20,679 nucleotides of DNA from NCBI GenBank assembly GCA_964559135.1, contig CAZLGG010000071.1:1-20679 (forward strand). The letters are read 5' to 3'. The notes under the pieces are model-generated. The model was given only the letters and a program-made list of their open reading frames with translations, did no database searches and was not told where the DNA came from. Positions 1 to 6,962 of this stretch are shown one piece after another; within the stretch, counting starts at the first letter, position 1; each line of letters opens with the position of its first letter. Source of the DNA: DRQF01 sp964559135 (GTDB taxonomy: Bacteria; Planctomycetota; GCA-002687715; DRQF01). The position numbers were made by a program, and so were the translations under genes.

Positions 1-72
1 AAAAGGAAGGCCTGGGCGGATCTCCAAGTCGCGGCCCGTCTGCTGGGCCTGGAGATTCCGCGAAAGAGTTGA
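1..72 (+). CDS. C-terminal end of an unidentified protein (5' truncated)
   Basis: Reading frame 1 is open from the first base to a TGA at 70-72 and gives 23 residues, rich in Lys/Arg and Leu, ending in IPRKS. The segment looks like an amphipathic C-terminal helix, but it is too short to assign to a family. It lies directly upstream of a promoter-like sequence (79-108) and 92 bases before the PilM-like gene. In the Akkermansia pilus-like locus a further gene precedes pilM, so it could belong to the same system; that is position-based inference only. Confidence 0.5.
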   Translation, partial: KRKAWADLQVAARLLGLEIPRKS

Positions 73-78
73 TGTCGC

Positions 79-108
79 TTGACGTTGTGGAGCCCGCCGC
101 CCTATAGT
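79..108 (+). promoter_or_regulatory. Sigma70-like promoter upstream of the pilM-like operon
   Basis: TTGACG (79-84) and TATAGT (103-108) are separated by 18 bases, matching 5 of 6 consensus positions in each element. Transcription would start near 115 and give a leader of about 50 bases. The leader contains a small CCGCG/CGCGG hairpin (121-134), and AGAAGAGGA at about 149-155 serves as Shine-Dalgarno sequence for the ATG at 165. The call rests on sequence match and position only. Confidence 0.55.
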
Positions 109-164
109 CCAGCTCCCGGACCGCGTGGGCGCGGAGCCGGCTCATCGAGAAGAGGACTGTGCCC

Positions 165-1877
165 ATGGGGGACCTCCCAGCCTGGGGTATCCACGTCACC
201 ACTTCATCTCTCCGCGCCGCCAAACTGGTCAAGGTGGGCGAAGAGGTTCACGTCGTGGCCTACGACCAGTTGGATTTCACGGAGGACATCGAGGATGTGT
301 CGAGCCTGGATCGGCTGGGACCCCAGCTTCACGCGCTCAACGTCTTCCAAAAACGACACAACCTGACGAAGTCCAGGGTCTTCGTCTCCGCTGACGGCGT
401 CACCGCTTTCAACCGTTACGTGGCCGCTCCTCTCGTCCAGGGTGAGAGCCTTTCTCGGATCCTGGCGTATGAGGCTCAGCAGCAGATCCCCTTCGACCTC
501 GAAGAGGTCTACTGGGACTTCAAGAGCCTCGACGTGCGCCAGGAGGACGGAGAGGCCGATGTCCTTCTCTTCGCCGTCAAGCGGGAGGTCGTCGACGAAC
601 GGATTCGCCGCTTTCAGAAGATGCACATCCCTCTGGACGGAGTTCAGCTTTCTCCGTTGGCTCTCTACAACTGGGCGTGCAAGGAACACCTGGTCAAGGA
701 CGGCGTGGCGATCGTCGCGGTCGACATCGACCGCATCGAGATCATCATTTGTCTCAAAGGGCGGTTCTGGTTCCGCATCCTTCCCACCGGGACCCACGTC
801 CTCCACACCGAAATGCGCGAGGCCCTCGACGTCAAGCATCGACAGGTCGTCAAGATCTTGAGGGGCGAGGAACCCTGTCCCGATGCCGATGTCAAGGCTG
901 ACCTGATGGAGTCGGTGGGGCGTCGGCTTGCCCGCCAGGTGGCTCAGACGCTGGCCTACTACGAAGGGGCCATCGAGGGCCTCAGGATGCAGGGGTTGGT
1001 TTTCTTGCCCGCGGCGTCGGTGGTGCCGCCCATGGCGAGTGCCTTGGCAGAGGAGACCGGACTCAAAATCTATGGGGCGAAAACGTTTCGGCATTTGAAG
1101 ATCGCCGACGAGATCATCACTCCTGAATTGGAGCGTACCGTCGCCCCTCTCGCGCACGCGGTGGGGTTGGCGTTGCAGGGCCTGGGCGAAGCCGAAGTGG
1201 CGGTGCGGCTCTATCCTCAGGACTTGGAGCGGGTCATCTCGGGCCGTCGGATCTACTGGGTTCTTTCGGCCTTGGTGCTCCTGCTCTTCGTGGGGATCGC
1301 CGCATTCCAGAGCCGCCGCCATGTGGAAGACGTGCGGGATATGGGTGAGACCTTGGCTTCCCGGACAGGTCTTCTCGAGGCCGGGCGCCTCAAATACCGC
1401 GAAGTTTCCGAGGTCGACCGTATCAAGGCGGCGATCCTTCCCTATCGGGAAGCCGGCCGCCACAGGCTCGCTCCCGTTCGCGCCGCCGACCTCGTGCTGA
1501 AACTGCTCAATGATGCGTCGAAGAATCCCAAGGACGCGGGACAGGTCCATTTGTTGGGCTTGGACACGGGTCGGAGTGATTCCATGGGAATGGGCTCCCC
1601 GGGGCGTCGGGACGTGTCATTGCTTATCGGCGTCAGGCAGGACGGCAGTCGTGAGGAAGCGCTGGCTCTGCTCCGGTCTCGCTTTCTGGAACCCCTGGCT
1701 TCCGATTGGCGCGTCAAGGATCTGAAGGAAGGAGAGGACTACGCCGCGTCGAGCCTCTCATTCGGGCCGACCCCCGAAATCGAGACGAAGGAACTTCGGC
1801 GCCGTTTCTTGATGTTGCGGGTGAGCTTCGTTCATGACGATGAAATGCACGCAATGGGTGAAGAGGGGGGACGATGA
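165..1877 (+). CDS. pilM: PilM-like actin-fold protein fused to a PilN-like membrane/periplasmic tail
   Basis: This 570-residue protein carries a PilM-type (FtsA/actin-fold) cytoplasmic domain over about residues 1-345. Family landmarks are the N-terminal GIHVTTSSLRAAKLV strand-turn-strand, the region with YEAQQQIPFDLEEVYWDF typical of PilM, and a second phosphate-loop equivalent near VAIVAVDID. PilM proteins are normally about 350 residues and dock on the short cytoplasmic tail of PilN. Here the chain continues through one hydrophobic segment (residues about 362-382, IYWVLSALVLLLFVGIAAF) into about 185 residues of coiled-coil and alpha/beta sequence, as if PilN were fused to it. Its role would be the inner-membrane platform of a type IV-pilus-like or secretin-linked system. 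ATG 165 is preferred over GTG 159 because AGAGGA sits at proper spacing only for the ATG. Both acidic/glycine positions expected in the phosphate loops are altered (GIHVTT, VDID), so ATP binding is doubtful. The stop overlaps the next small ORF (ATGA). Confidence 0.85.
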   Translation: MGDLPAWGIHVTTSSLRAAKLVKVGEEVHVVAYDQLDFTEDIEDVSSLDRLGPQLHALNVFQKRHNLTKSRVFVSADGVTAFNRYVAAPLVQGESLSRILAYEAQQQIPFDLEEVYWDFKSLDVRQEDGEADVLLFAVKREVVDERIRRFQKMHIPLDGVQLSPLALYNWACKEHLVKDGVAIVAVDIDRIEIIICLKGRFWFRILPTGTHVLHTEMREALDVKHRQVVKILRGEEPCPDADVKADLMESVGRRLARQVAQTLAYYEGAIEGLRMQGLVFLPAASVVPPMASALAEETGLKIYGAKTFRHLKIADEIITPELERTVAPLAHAVGLALQGLGEAEVAVRLYPQDLERVISGRRIYWVLSALVLLLFVGIAAFQSRRHVEDVRDMGETLASRTGLLEAGRLKYREVSEVDRIKAAILPYREAGRHRLAPVRAADLVLKLLNDASKNPKDAGQVHLLGLDTGRSDSMGMGSPGRRDVSLLIGVRQDGSREEALALLRSRFLEPLASDWRVKDLKEGEDYAASSLSFGPTPEIETKELRRRFLMLRVSFVHDDEMHAMGEEGGR

Positions 1878-1924
1878 GCGCGATGCGAATGATCCGGCGT
1901 TTGGAGTCGATCCATGTGGGGTAA
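1874..1924 (+). CDS. Possible 16-codon coupling/leader ORF
   Basis: An ATG overlapping the pilM-like stop (ATGA, 1874-1877) opens a 16-codon frame ending in TAA at 1922-1924, encoding MSAMRMIRRLESIHVG. It is preceded by a very purine-rich Shine-Dalgarno region (GAAGAGGGGGGACG, 1860-1873), and its end overlaps the start of the next gene at 1914. The downstream gene has its own GGAG at 1903-1906. The ORF may hand ribosomes from the pilM-like gene to the next one, or may be fortuitous. No known small protein is recognised. Confidence 0.25.
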   Translation: MSAMRMIRRLESIHVG

Positions 1925-2792
1925 GTACTCGTTCTGGTTGCTCCTTGCCGCCTGCGTCGTCGTCGCCGCTGTCGTATGGGGGTTCAACGTCAAAAGGAAC
2001 GTCGCGGAATTGGAGCGGGCCACCGAGAATCTGGCGGAACTGGAAAAGGAAGCCCAGCGCACGGCCGCCGTCGGCATCGGTCCCGCCACCCTGAAGAGTC
2101 TTGAAGCGGCTCAAGACAACCTCTGGGGGAGCCTTCGCGATCTCGAAGAGCGATTCCTCGTGATCGACGAGGACAATCTGGATCACTGGTTCGACGGCCT
2201 CGACCTGGACTGGAACAAGCTTCCCAAGCCGGAGAACTTTCGTCGCCAATTCGCCTTGGCGCGGGACCAGCAAATTCGGGAAGTGAACGGCATTCTGAAA
2301 GAGAGGGGATTCGACGGGGCCCTTTTTTCGCCACCCGACCCGGCGTGGCTCAGTATCGACAAACCTCTGAAAGCGAAGGCGTTGAAGGCCATCCAACGGA
2401 CATTCTGGATCGAGGACCGTATCGTCAGGGCCCTGGCTCGATTCGGCGCCGTTCCCATTGGAGCCATGGACGGAGGCGATGAGGAAGCCGTGATGGGAAG
2501 CGACCCCGCGGGAGGGCTCTTCGATCGAATCCGCTACACGGTGAAGGTCCATTGCCCCGCCGAACAGGCCTTGAACACGGCCCACGCTTTCGATCGACCC
2601 TTCGAGGTGACCCACGAGAACGGGGACAAGGAGACCATGAGCCTGCCCTTCGTGGTCGACAATATCTCCATCAAGCGTTTGGCGCTCGATCCGGTGACGG
2701 CCAACCGGTACAAGGGGCCGCCGCCCGTGGAAATGAGATTCTTCCTCACGGTGCTGGATTTCAGACCCGAGCGTGCGAGGGCCGGCCGATGA
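1914..2792 (+). CDS. Single-pass periplasmic PilO/Amuc_1100-like platform protein
   Basis: The 292-residue protein has a short cytoplasmic N-terminus, one transmembrane segment (about residues 5-23, SFWLLLAACVVVAAVVWGF), and then a charged heptad-like coiled coil (about 27-50, NVAELERATENLAELEKEAQ). A helical middle follows, and the C-terminal domain (about 200-292) is rich in beta strands, including VKVHCP and VEMRFFLTVLDF. This layout is that of PilN/PilO-type bitopic proteins and of the Akkermansia Amuc_1100 family, which likewise follows pilM. It probably assembles beside the PilM-like fusion on the periplasmic face of the inner membrane. An in-frame TGA at 1890 blocks any longer start, and GGAG (1903-1906) supports ATG 1914. 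Its stop overlaps the next start (ATGA, 2789-2792), implying translational coupling. The family assignment relies on topology and order, not on a search. Confidence 0.7.
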   Translation: MWGKYSFWLLLAACVVVAAVVWGFNVKRNVAELERATENLAELEKEAQRTAAVGIGPATLKSLEAAQDNLWGSLRDLEERFLVIDEDNLDHWFDGLDLDWNKLPKPENFRRQFALARDQQIREVNGILKERGFDGALFSPPDPAWLSIDKPLKAKALKAIQRTFWIEDRIVRALARFGAVPIGAMDGGDEEAVMGSDPAGGLFDRIRYTVKVHCPAEQALNTAHAFDRPFEVTHENGDKETMSLPFVVDNISIKRLALDPVTANRYKGPPPVEMRFFLTVLDFRPERARAGR

Positions 2793-3811
2793 CGTGGCTC
2801 AAGGATTCCATCGATCTGATCGTCTTCGGTTTCGTGGTCGTGGGGGCGTTCACCGTGCTTCTTACCGGCGACGCGATCGGGCGTCATCATCGGGACGAGG
2901 CCGTTGCGAAGGCGAGGCAGACTCTCGAATTGCTGGACGACGCGCTCTCGGAGGACCGATTCGAACAGCAGGACGAAGCGCGTGTGCTTGCTATTCTCGC
3001 GGAAATCCCTCAGGTCGTGGAGCGGCAGTGGAATCCCGCACCCTGCGACGAGGTGCTGGATAGCAGCCTTTTCTATGATTCCGCGACCCTGGAGGACCTC
3101 AGAGTGGGACGGGAACTCGAGCTCCGATTCCCTGCGCCCAAAAACTTGGCCGCACAGGCCGAGGTCGGTGTCATCCGTCTCCAGTGGCGTCGCGACGACA
3201 CGGGAACGGTTCCAGTCACGGGTTGGGCCGTTTATCGCCAGGCACCGGGAGAAGAAGAGAGACGCATCGCGTCTCTACCCTTCGAACGAGCCCAGTATGA
3301 CGATCGCTCCGTGAAGGCGGGAGTCCTCTACACCTATCGGGTCGCAGCGTTGACGGACGAGCCGATCCTCCTCAAGCGAAAGCGCAACGAATCTCGCAAG
3401 AGTCGGGGGATCAGCGTCCGCGGGAAACGCGACTTCGAGATCCTTCCGCTCGCATGGAACGAAGGCACCAAGACGTTTCGCGTGAGGGTGAAGAAGTATC
3501 ACGGTGGGACCTGGTACGAGAAGGACTTCGATGCGGTGAAGGGCCGCATGATCGGTACCCTCGATCCGGGAACGGGTGTCGACTATCGAACGGGCTGCCT
3601 CGTCGTGAGTGTGGACATACGAACGGAGGAGGTGGAGGAAACCCGGGACGAGATCCAATTCGACGAGATGGCGCGGGTTCTTCTCAAGGATGGGAAGCCG
3701 TTGACGCGTCGCATCACGTATCGCAGGCCCGTGCAACGCATTCTGCTCCACTACAAGGATCCGGTGGGGCGTTTGACGGACCTGGAATTGCGGCGGCCCG
3801 TCGAGGACTAG
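2789..3811 (+). CDS. Single-pass periplasmic protein with fibronectin-III-like domain (Amuc_1099/PilP position)
   Basis: A 340-residue protein with a transmembrane segment at about residues 8-27 (IDLIVFGFVVVGAFTVLLTG) followed by a periplasmic part. A helical stretch (about 30-100) precedes a fibronectin type III-like domain at about residues 125-190, marked by IRLQWRR, VTGWAVYRQ and GVLYTYRVAAL. The C-terminal 120 residues are beta-rich and basic and match nothing I recognise. It starts with ATG 2789 inside the preceding stop (ATGA). It occupies the slot between the PilO-like gene and the secretin, where PilP or Amuc_1099 sits in related loci, so a role linking inner-membrane platform and secretin is a reasonable inference. 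It is longer than PilP (about 175 residues) and shows no PilP lipobox, so it is not a straightforward orthologue. A longer open frame begins upstream at 2552, inside the preceding gene, and is not used here. Confidence 0.7.
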   Translation: MTWLKDSIDLIVFGFVVVGAFTVLLTGDAIGRHHRDEAVAKARQTLELLDDALSEDRFEQQDEARVLAILAEIPQVVERQWNPAPCDEVLDSSLFYDSATLEDLRVGRELELRFPAPKNLAAQAEVGVIRLQWRRDDTGTVPVTGWAVYRQAPGEEERRIASLPFERAQYDDRSVKAGVLYTYRVAALTDEPILLKRKRNESRKSRGISVRGKRDFEILPLAWNEGTKTFRVRVKKYHGGTWYEKDFDAVKGRMIGTLDPGTGVDYRTGCLVVSVDIRTEEVEETRDEIQFDEMARVLLKDGKPLTRRITYRRPVQRILLHYKDPVGRLTDLELRRPVED

Positions 3812-3997
3812 TGCGCGGCGACATGGATTTCGAGCGTCGAGGCACCCGGGCGGCCCCCTCCGTGGGAATCTTTCCCTTCGAATTCCAGGCCCGGGACGGC
3901 AGGCTTTGAAACCGGGAATCCGCGAAGTTCGTAACGACAAGACAACAGGGGATTTGCCCGGTTTCGAGTCCTCTGGGATGGGGGAATCCGCCCAGGC

Positions 3998-4025
3998 TTG
4001 CATCGGAGCCCCTCACCCCTATAAT
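3998..4025 (+). promoter_or_regulatory. Sigma70-like promoter of the first secretin gene
   Basis: A perfect TATAAT -10 box lies at 4020-4025, with TTGCAT (3998-4003) 16 bases upstream as a partial -35. Transcription from about 4032 would give a leader of about 100 bases before ATG 4134. This would let the secretin be made independently of the pilM-like operon. The -10 match is strong, the -35 weak. Confidence 0.5.
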
Positions 4026-4085
4026 TCGCACTCGACCACGAGAAGACTCTAGCAAGAAGAAAAGGTCCCCGCGTTCCAAGTAGGT

Positions 4086-4107
4086 GAGTTCCAGCGATTT
4101 GGAACTC
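4086..4107 (+). promoter_or_regulatory. Leader hairpin upstream of the first secretin
   Basis: GAGTTCCA (4086-4093) and TGGAACTC (4100-4107) form a perfect 8-base-pair stem with a 6-base loop (GCGATT). It sits within the predicted 5' leader, 26 bases before ATG 4134 and just before the Shine-Dalgarno region (GGGAAGACGGGAG, 4121-4133). There is no following T run, so it is not a terminator. A role in mRNA stability or ribosome access is possible but unproven. Confidence 0.4.
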
Positions 4108-4133
4108 CCTTGCGCTGTCGGGGAAGACGGGAG

Positions 4134-6740
4134 ATGTCGATGATCCGATCGAAGGCTCTGAGGTTTTTGGTACTCCTTCTGCTCGGACTGGCCTTCGTCG
4201 CCTGCTCCTCCGATGGGGGGGATGACATGGCGGAGGGCGAGCAGGGCACGCCCGATGAGGCCGGGATGCAGGCACAGGGGACGGAACCCCAGGAACACGT
4301 CGACGAGGGGATGTCCCTTGCGATCGCGGACGCCCAGCGTCGTGCAGCCATCGTCAGCGACCTGATCGCCAAGGCCGAGGCCGCCGCCAACGCGGGGGAT
4401 CACCTGAAGGCTCACGAGTATTATCGCCAGGCCTTGGACTACGACCCGACGAATCGGCGGGCGTCGGCGGGCTACGACGCGATGACCAAGCTGCTCATGG
4501 GTGAGCGGCCGAAGACCGACGGATTCAACGCGGTGGTGGCCAAGCAGCAGGAAATCCAAGTCAAGGCGGCTCACTACTACCGCGAGGGCATCAAGGCCCG
4601 TGGCGAGAATCGACTGGCGGACGCCGTGGACAATCTGGACCGTGCGTACCAGCTTCTGAAGTACAACGAGTCTCCTCTTGCCAGCGACCTCAACGCCGAC
4701 TTCGTCAAGAAAGTGCTCGACGAAACCCGTGAGCTGAAGGACCGGCAGGATCGCATGGCTTCTCAGCGGGAGCAAGAACAGATCGCTCGCATGAAGCGGG
4801 AGGAAGAGGAGCGAGAACGGCTTCAACTCCAGCGCCGCAAGCGCGCCCTCTGGGAGAACCTTCTCGACAAGTTCGAAGCCGAGGAATACGACAGGGTGGA
4901 ACGGATTGCCGATGCCATTCTGAAACTGGACTACAAGGATGTGGACGCCGCACGCATCAAGGAGGCCGCGCGGCAGGCGCGCCGGGCGATCGCTCGTGAG
5001 CGCAACGTCAGCGATCTACGCGAGGAGTGGGTCACGACATTCATGGACATCAAGTCCAAGATGGTTCCGGAGACGGGCATCATCGGGTTCCCGAGCGAAG
5101 AGAAGTGGAAAGAGATCAGCGCTCGCGGTCCCATTCAGCTCAGCCGCGCCGCCGTCGAAGACATCAGCGACGCCGACCGCGCCGTTCGTGACGCGCTCGC
5201 GAATACGGTGCTCCCGAAGGTGGATTGGTCCGCCAAGACTTTCGCTGAGGTGGTCGATGAACTGACTTCCCAAACGAACGTGAACATTTTCGCCACTCCG
5301 GAAGCCCGGACGGCCGGCGAGGATGCCGGGGAATTGGGCCTCGAATTCACTCAGATCGCCGCGGAAGACGCTCTGGCCGCTCTCTGCGGCCGCACGGAGT
5401 TGGTCTTCACCACCGAGAGCGGACTGGTGAAGATCCAGACCAAAGCCGAGGCTTCCAAGAACAAGGTCGTGGAGTTCTACAACGTTCGCGACCTCGTCAA
5501 CGGCATCCGCAACTTCCCAGGCGTCCAACTGAACCTGAATGCGTCCGGAGTGGGCGGCGGTGAGGAGGCGCTCGAGGAGGAGGACACGGAACCGACGCGG
5601 ACCCTGGAAATGGAGGGACTCATCAACCTCATCAAGGCGACGGTCGATCCGGCTTGGGACGATGACGAAAACAACCGCATCGATCCCATGAACGAGACGG
5701 GGGTCCTCATCGTCAAGCAGACCCCGTCACACCACCGTCTGATTCGTCGCATTCTTCAGGATCTCCGCCGCAACACGGGTGTTCAGGTCGCCATCGAAGC
5801 CCGCTTCATCACCGTCGAGAACAACTTCCTCCAGGAGATCGGGGTCGACCTGCGAGGGCTGGGCGATGACACCGCCGGCGTGGGGGTCGCTGGACCCGGT
5901 ACGAATCGTTCCTTCGACGATTTCGGGCAGTCCGGAAATGGATTCGGTTCGCCGAGCGCACCCCTGGGTATCGGAACGGGCAACGACTCCGGCGTCTTCT
6001 TCTCCGACCGCAACGGCAACACCGACGTCCGCGGAAGGGTCGAGAATCTCTTCGACGAGAGCCTTGGTAATCCGGCGACCCTCGATAGCAGCGGTGGCAC
6101 GTCCTTCCAGTTCGCCTATTTGGATGACGTCCAGCTGGAGGCCATTCTTCGCGCGGTTCAGAAGTACGAACGGACCAACACCGTCACGGCGCCGCGTCTG
6201 CTGATGCACAACACCCAGCGCGCCCACCTCATGGTTCTCAATGAAGTCTCCTACGTGAAGGATTTCGATGTCGAAATCGCGCAGGCGTCGACGATTGCCG
6301 ACCCCGTGATCGACAAGATCCGGGAAGGCGTCATCCTCGACGTGCGGCCCATCGTTTCTCATGATCGGCGCTACATTACGCTTGAGCTGAGGCCGACCGT
6401 GGCGACGCTGATCAAGCCCATCCGCACCTTTACGACTCAGTTGGGTGTCGGCGCGGCCGTCACCTTCCAGTTGCCGGAATTGCAGAAACAGGCGGTCAAC
6501 ACCACGGTGGTCATCCCTGACGGCGGGACACTCCTGCTCGCGGGGATGAAGTTTGCCGAGGAAAAGACTCTGGATTCGGGGGTGCCGATTCTGCGGGACA
6601 TCCCGGTCGTGGGCTTTTTCTTTTCCCGGGACGGCAAGGCCACGAGCATGAAGGACCTCATCATCCTTCTGAAGGTGGACATCGTCATCGGCTCCGAGTT
6701 GGAGCCGAATCCCGAGGACGAGACGGAGCTGCTCCGCTGA
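4134..6740 (+). CDS. TPR-containing lipoprotein secretin (PilQ/GspD family), copy 1
   Basis: This 868-residue outer-membrane secretin should form the multimeric channel of the system. It begins with a lipoprotein signal (LLLLLGLAFVAC, lipid-accepting Cys24) and an acidic linker. TPR-like helices follow (about 75-130, DHLKAHEYYRQALDYDPTN), then a highly charged coiled coil (about 205-245, QEQIARMKREEEERERLQLQ). A secretin N-terminal (STN-like) domain covers about 355-450, an N1-type domain about 455-545, and the secretin beta-barrel about 545-850. The C-terminus carries the family signature as VPILRDIPVVGFFFSRDGK followed by DLIILLK. Within the core, a Gly/Asn/Ser-rich insert (about 575-640) follows FLQEIGVDLRG. 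The start is ATG 4134 or 4140, either with GGGAAG/GGGAG; an upstream TTG (4110) lacks a ribosome site. It has its own promoter and a strong terminator. Its closest relative in the window is the secretin at 15212-17788. Confidence 0.9.
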   Translation: MSMIRSKALRFLVLLLLGLAFVACSSDGGDDMAEGEQGTPDEAGMQAQGTEPQEHVDEGMSLAIADAQRRAAIVSDLIAKAEAAANAGDHLKAHEYYRQALDYDPTNRRASAGYDAMTKLLMGERPKTDGFNAVVAKQQEIQVKAAHYYREGIKARGENRLADAVDNLDRAYQLLKYNESPLASDLNADFVKKVLDETRELKDRQDRMASQREQEQIARMKREEEERERLQLQRRKRALWENLLDKFEAEEYDRVERIADAILKLDYKDVDAARIKEAARQARRAIARERNVSDLREEWVTTFMDIKSKMVPETGIIGFPSEEKWKEISARGPIQLSRAAVEDISDADRAVRDALANTVLPKVDWSAKTFAEVVDELTSQTNVNIFATPEARTAGEDAGELGLEFTQIAAEDALAALCGRTELVFTTESGLVKIQTKAEASKNKVVEFYNVRDLVNGIRNFPGVQLNLNASGVGGGEEALEEEDTEPTRTLEMEGLINLIKATVDPAWDDDENNRIDPMNETGVLIVKQTPSHHRLIRRILQDLRRNTGVQVAIEARFITVENNFLQEIGVDLRGLGDDTAGVGVAGPGTNRSFDDFGQSGNGFGSPSAPLGIGTGNDSGVFFSDRNGNTDVRGRVENLFDESLGNPATLDSSGGTSFQFAYLDDVQLEAILRAVQKYERTNTVTAPRLLMHNTQRAHLMVLNEVSYVKDFDVEIAQASTIADPVIDKIREGVILDVRPIVSHDRRYITLELRPTVATLIKPIRTFTTQLGVGAAVTFQLPELQKQAVNTTVVIPDGGTLLLAGMKFAEEKTLDSGVPILRDIPVVGFFFSRDGKATSMKDLIILLKVDIVIGSELEPNPEDETELLR

Positions 6741-6749
6741 GTGAACTTG

Positions 6750-6779
6750 GGGCCGGATCCCGGGGATCCGGCCCTTTTT
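6750..6779 (+). terminator. Rho-independent terminator after the first secretin
   Basis: GGGCCGGATCCC (6750-6761) and GGGATCCGGCCC (6763-6774) are perfect complements separated by one base, so the hairpin closes with a small loop of inner bases. TTTTT (6775-6779) follows immediately. It begins 9 bases after the secretin stop. It cleanly separates the secretin transcript from the TPR/ExbBD genes downstream. Confidence 0.9.
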
Positions 6780-6784
6780 GGCCC

Positions 6785-6801
6785 GGGCAACGCCCTTTTT
6801 T
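6785..6801 (+). terminator. Weak tandem back-up terminator
   Basis: GGGC (6785-6788) and GCCC (6792-6795) form a 4-base-pair stem with a 3-base loop, followed by six T residues (6796-6801). It lies right behind the strong terminator and could catch read-through. The stem is short, so this is tentative. Confidence 0.35.
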
Positions 6802-6835
6802 GCTCCGCGACAAGAAAAATCCTCCGCGATCGGAG

Positions 6836-6864
6836 CTGTTTCTCTGCGCGTTCCTTCCTATACT
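6836..6864 (+). promoter_or_regulatory. Candidate promoter of the TPR-ExbBD operon
   Basis: TATACT (6859-6864) is a good -10 match in the 220-base gap between the terminator and the large TPR gene. The -35 position at 17-base spacing (CTGTTT, 6836-6841) is poor. A promoter is required somewhere here because the upstream unit is terminated, but the exact site is uncertain. Confidence 0.25.
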
Positions 6865-6962
6865 TACGCCCCCAGCTCTGACCGATTTCCCACGGGACGC
6901 CGCCCTGGACGCGGTGTACTCCCGCGATAGTTCATCAACGCGAATCTTGGGAAGACCACCCC

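Larger units (their letters stand above)
3812..4133 (+). other. Intergenic region with promoter and leader of the first secretin
   Basis: These 322 bases contain no convincing gene on either strand. The first ~180 bases hold only weak dyads: CCCGGG at 3845-3850 and 3890-3895, and a small GGGAA/TTCCC hairpin near 3864-3876. None is followed by a T run, so I see no terminator after the upstream operon. The second half holds the promoter at 3998-4025 and the leader hairpin at 4086-4107. Confidence 0.6.

Noticed and set aside
204..1550. Long minus-strand open frame opposite the pilM-like gene
   Set aside because: It lies entirely opposite a well-supported gene. Its composition (His/Gln/Asp-rich, no recognisable domain) is typical of antisense frames in GC-rich coding DNA. 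The same applies to minus-strand frames at 3714-4826, 7179-8303, 8445-10019, 9809-11170, 13602-14807 and 16178-17425.
2552..2788. Upstream extension of the 340-residue FN3-like protein
   Set aside because: It overlaps the preceding gene in another frame and its translation is arginine-rich shadow sequence. The ATG in the ATGA overlap at 2789 begins a normal membrane-anchor N-terminus.
3845..3895. Possible terminator after the platform operon (CCCGGG pair and GGGAA/TTCCC hairpin)
   Set aside because: Stems are short or widely separated and no T run follows, so there is no support for Rho-independent termination.
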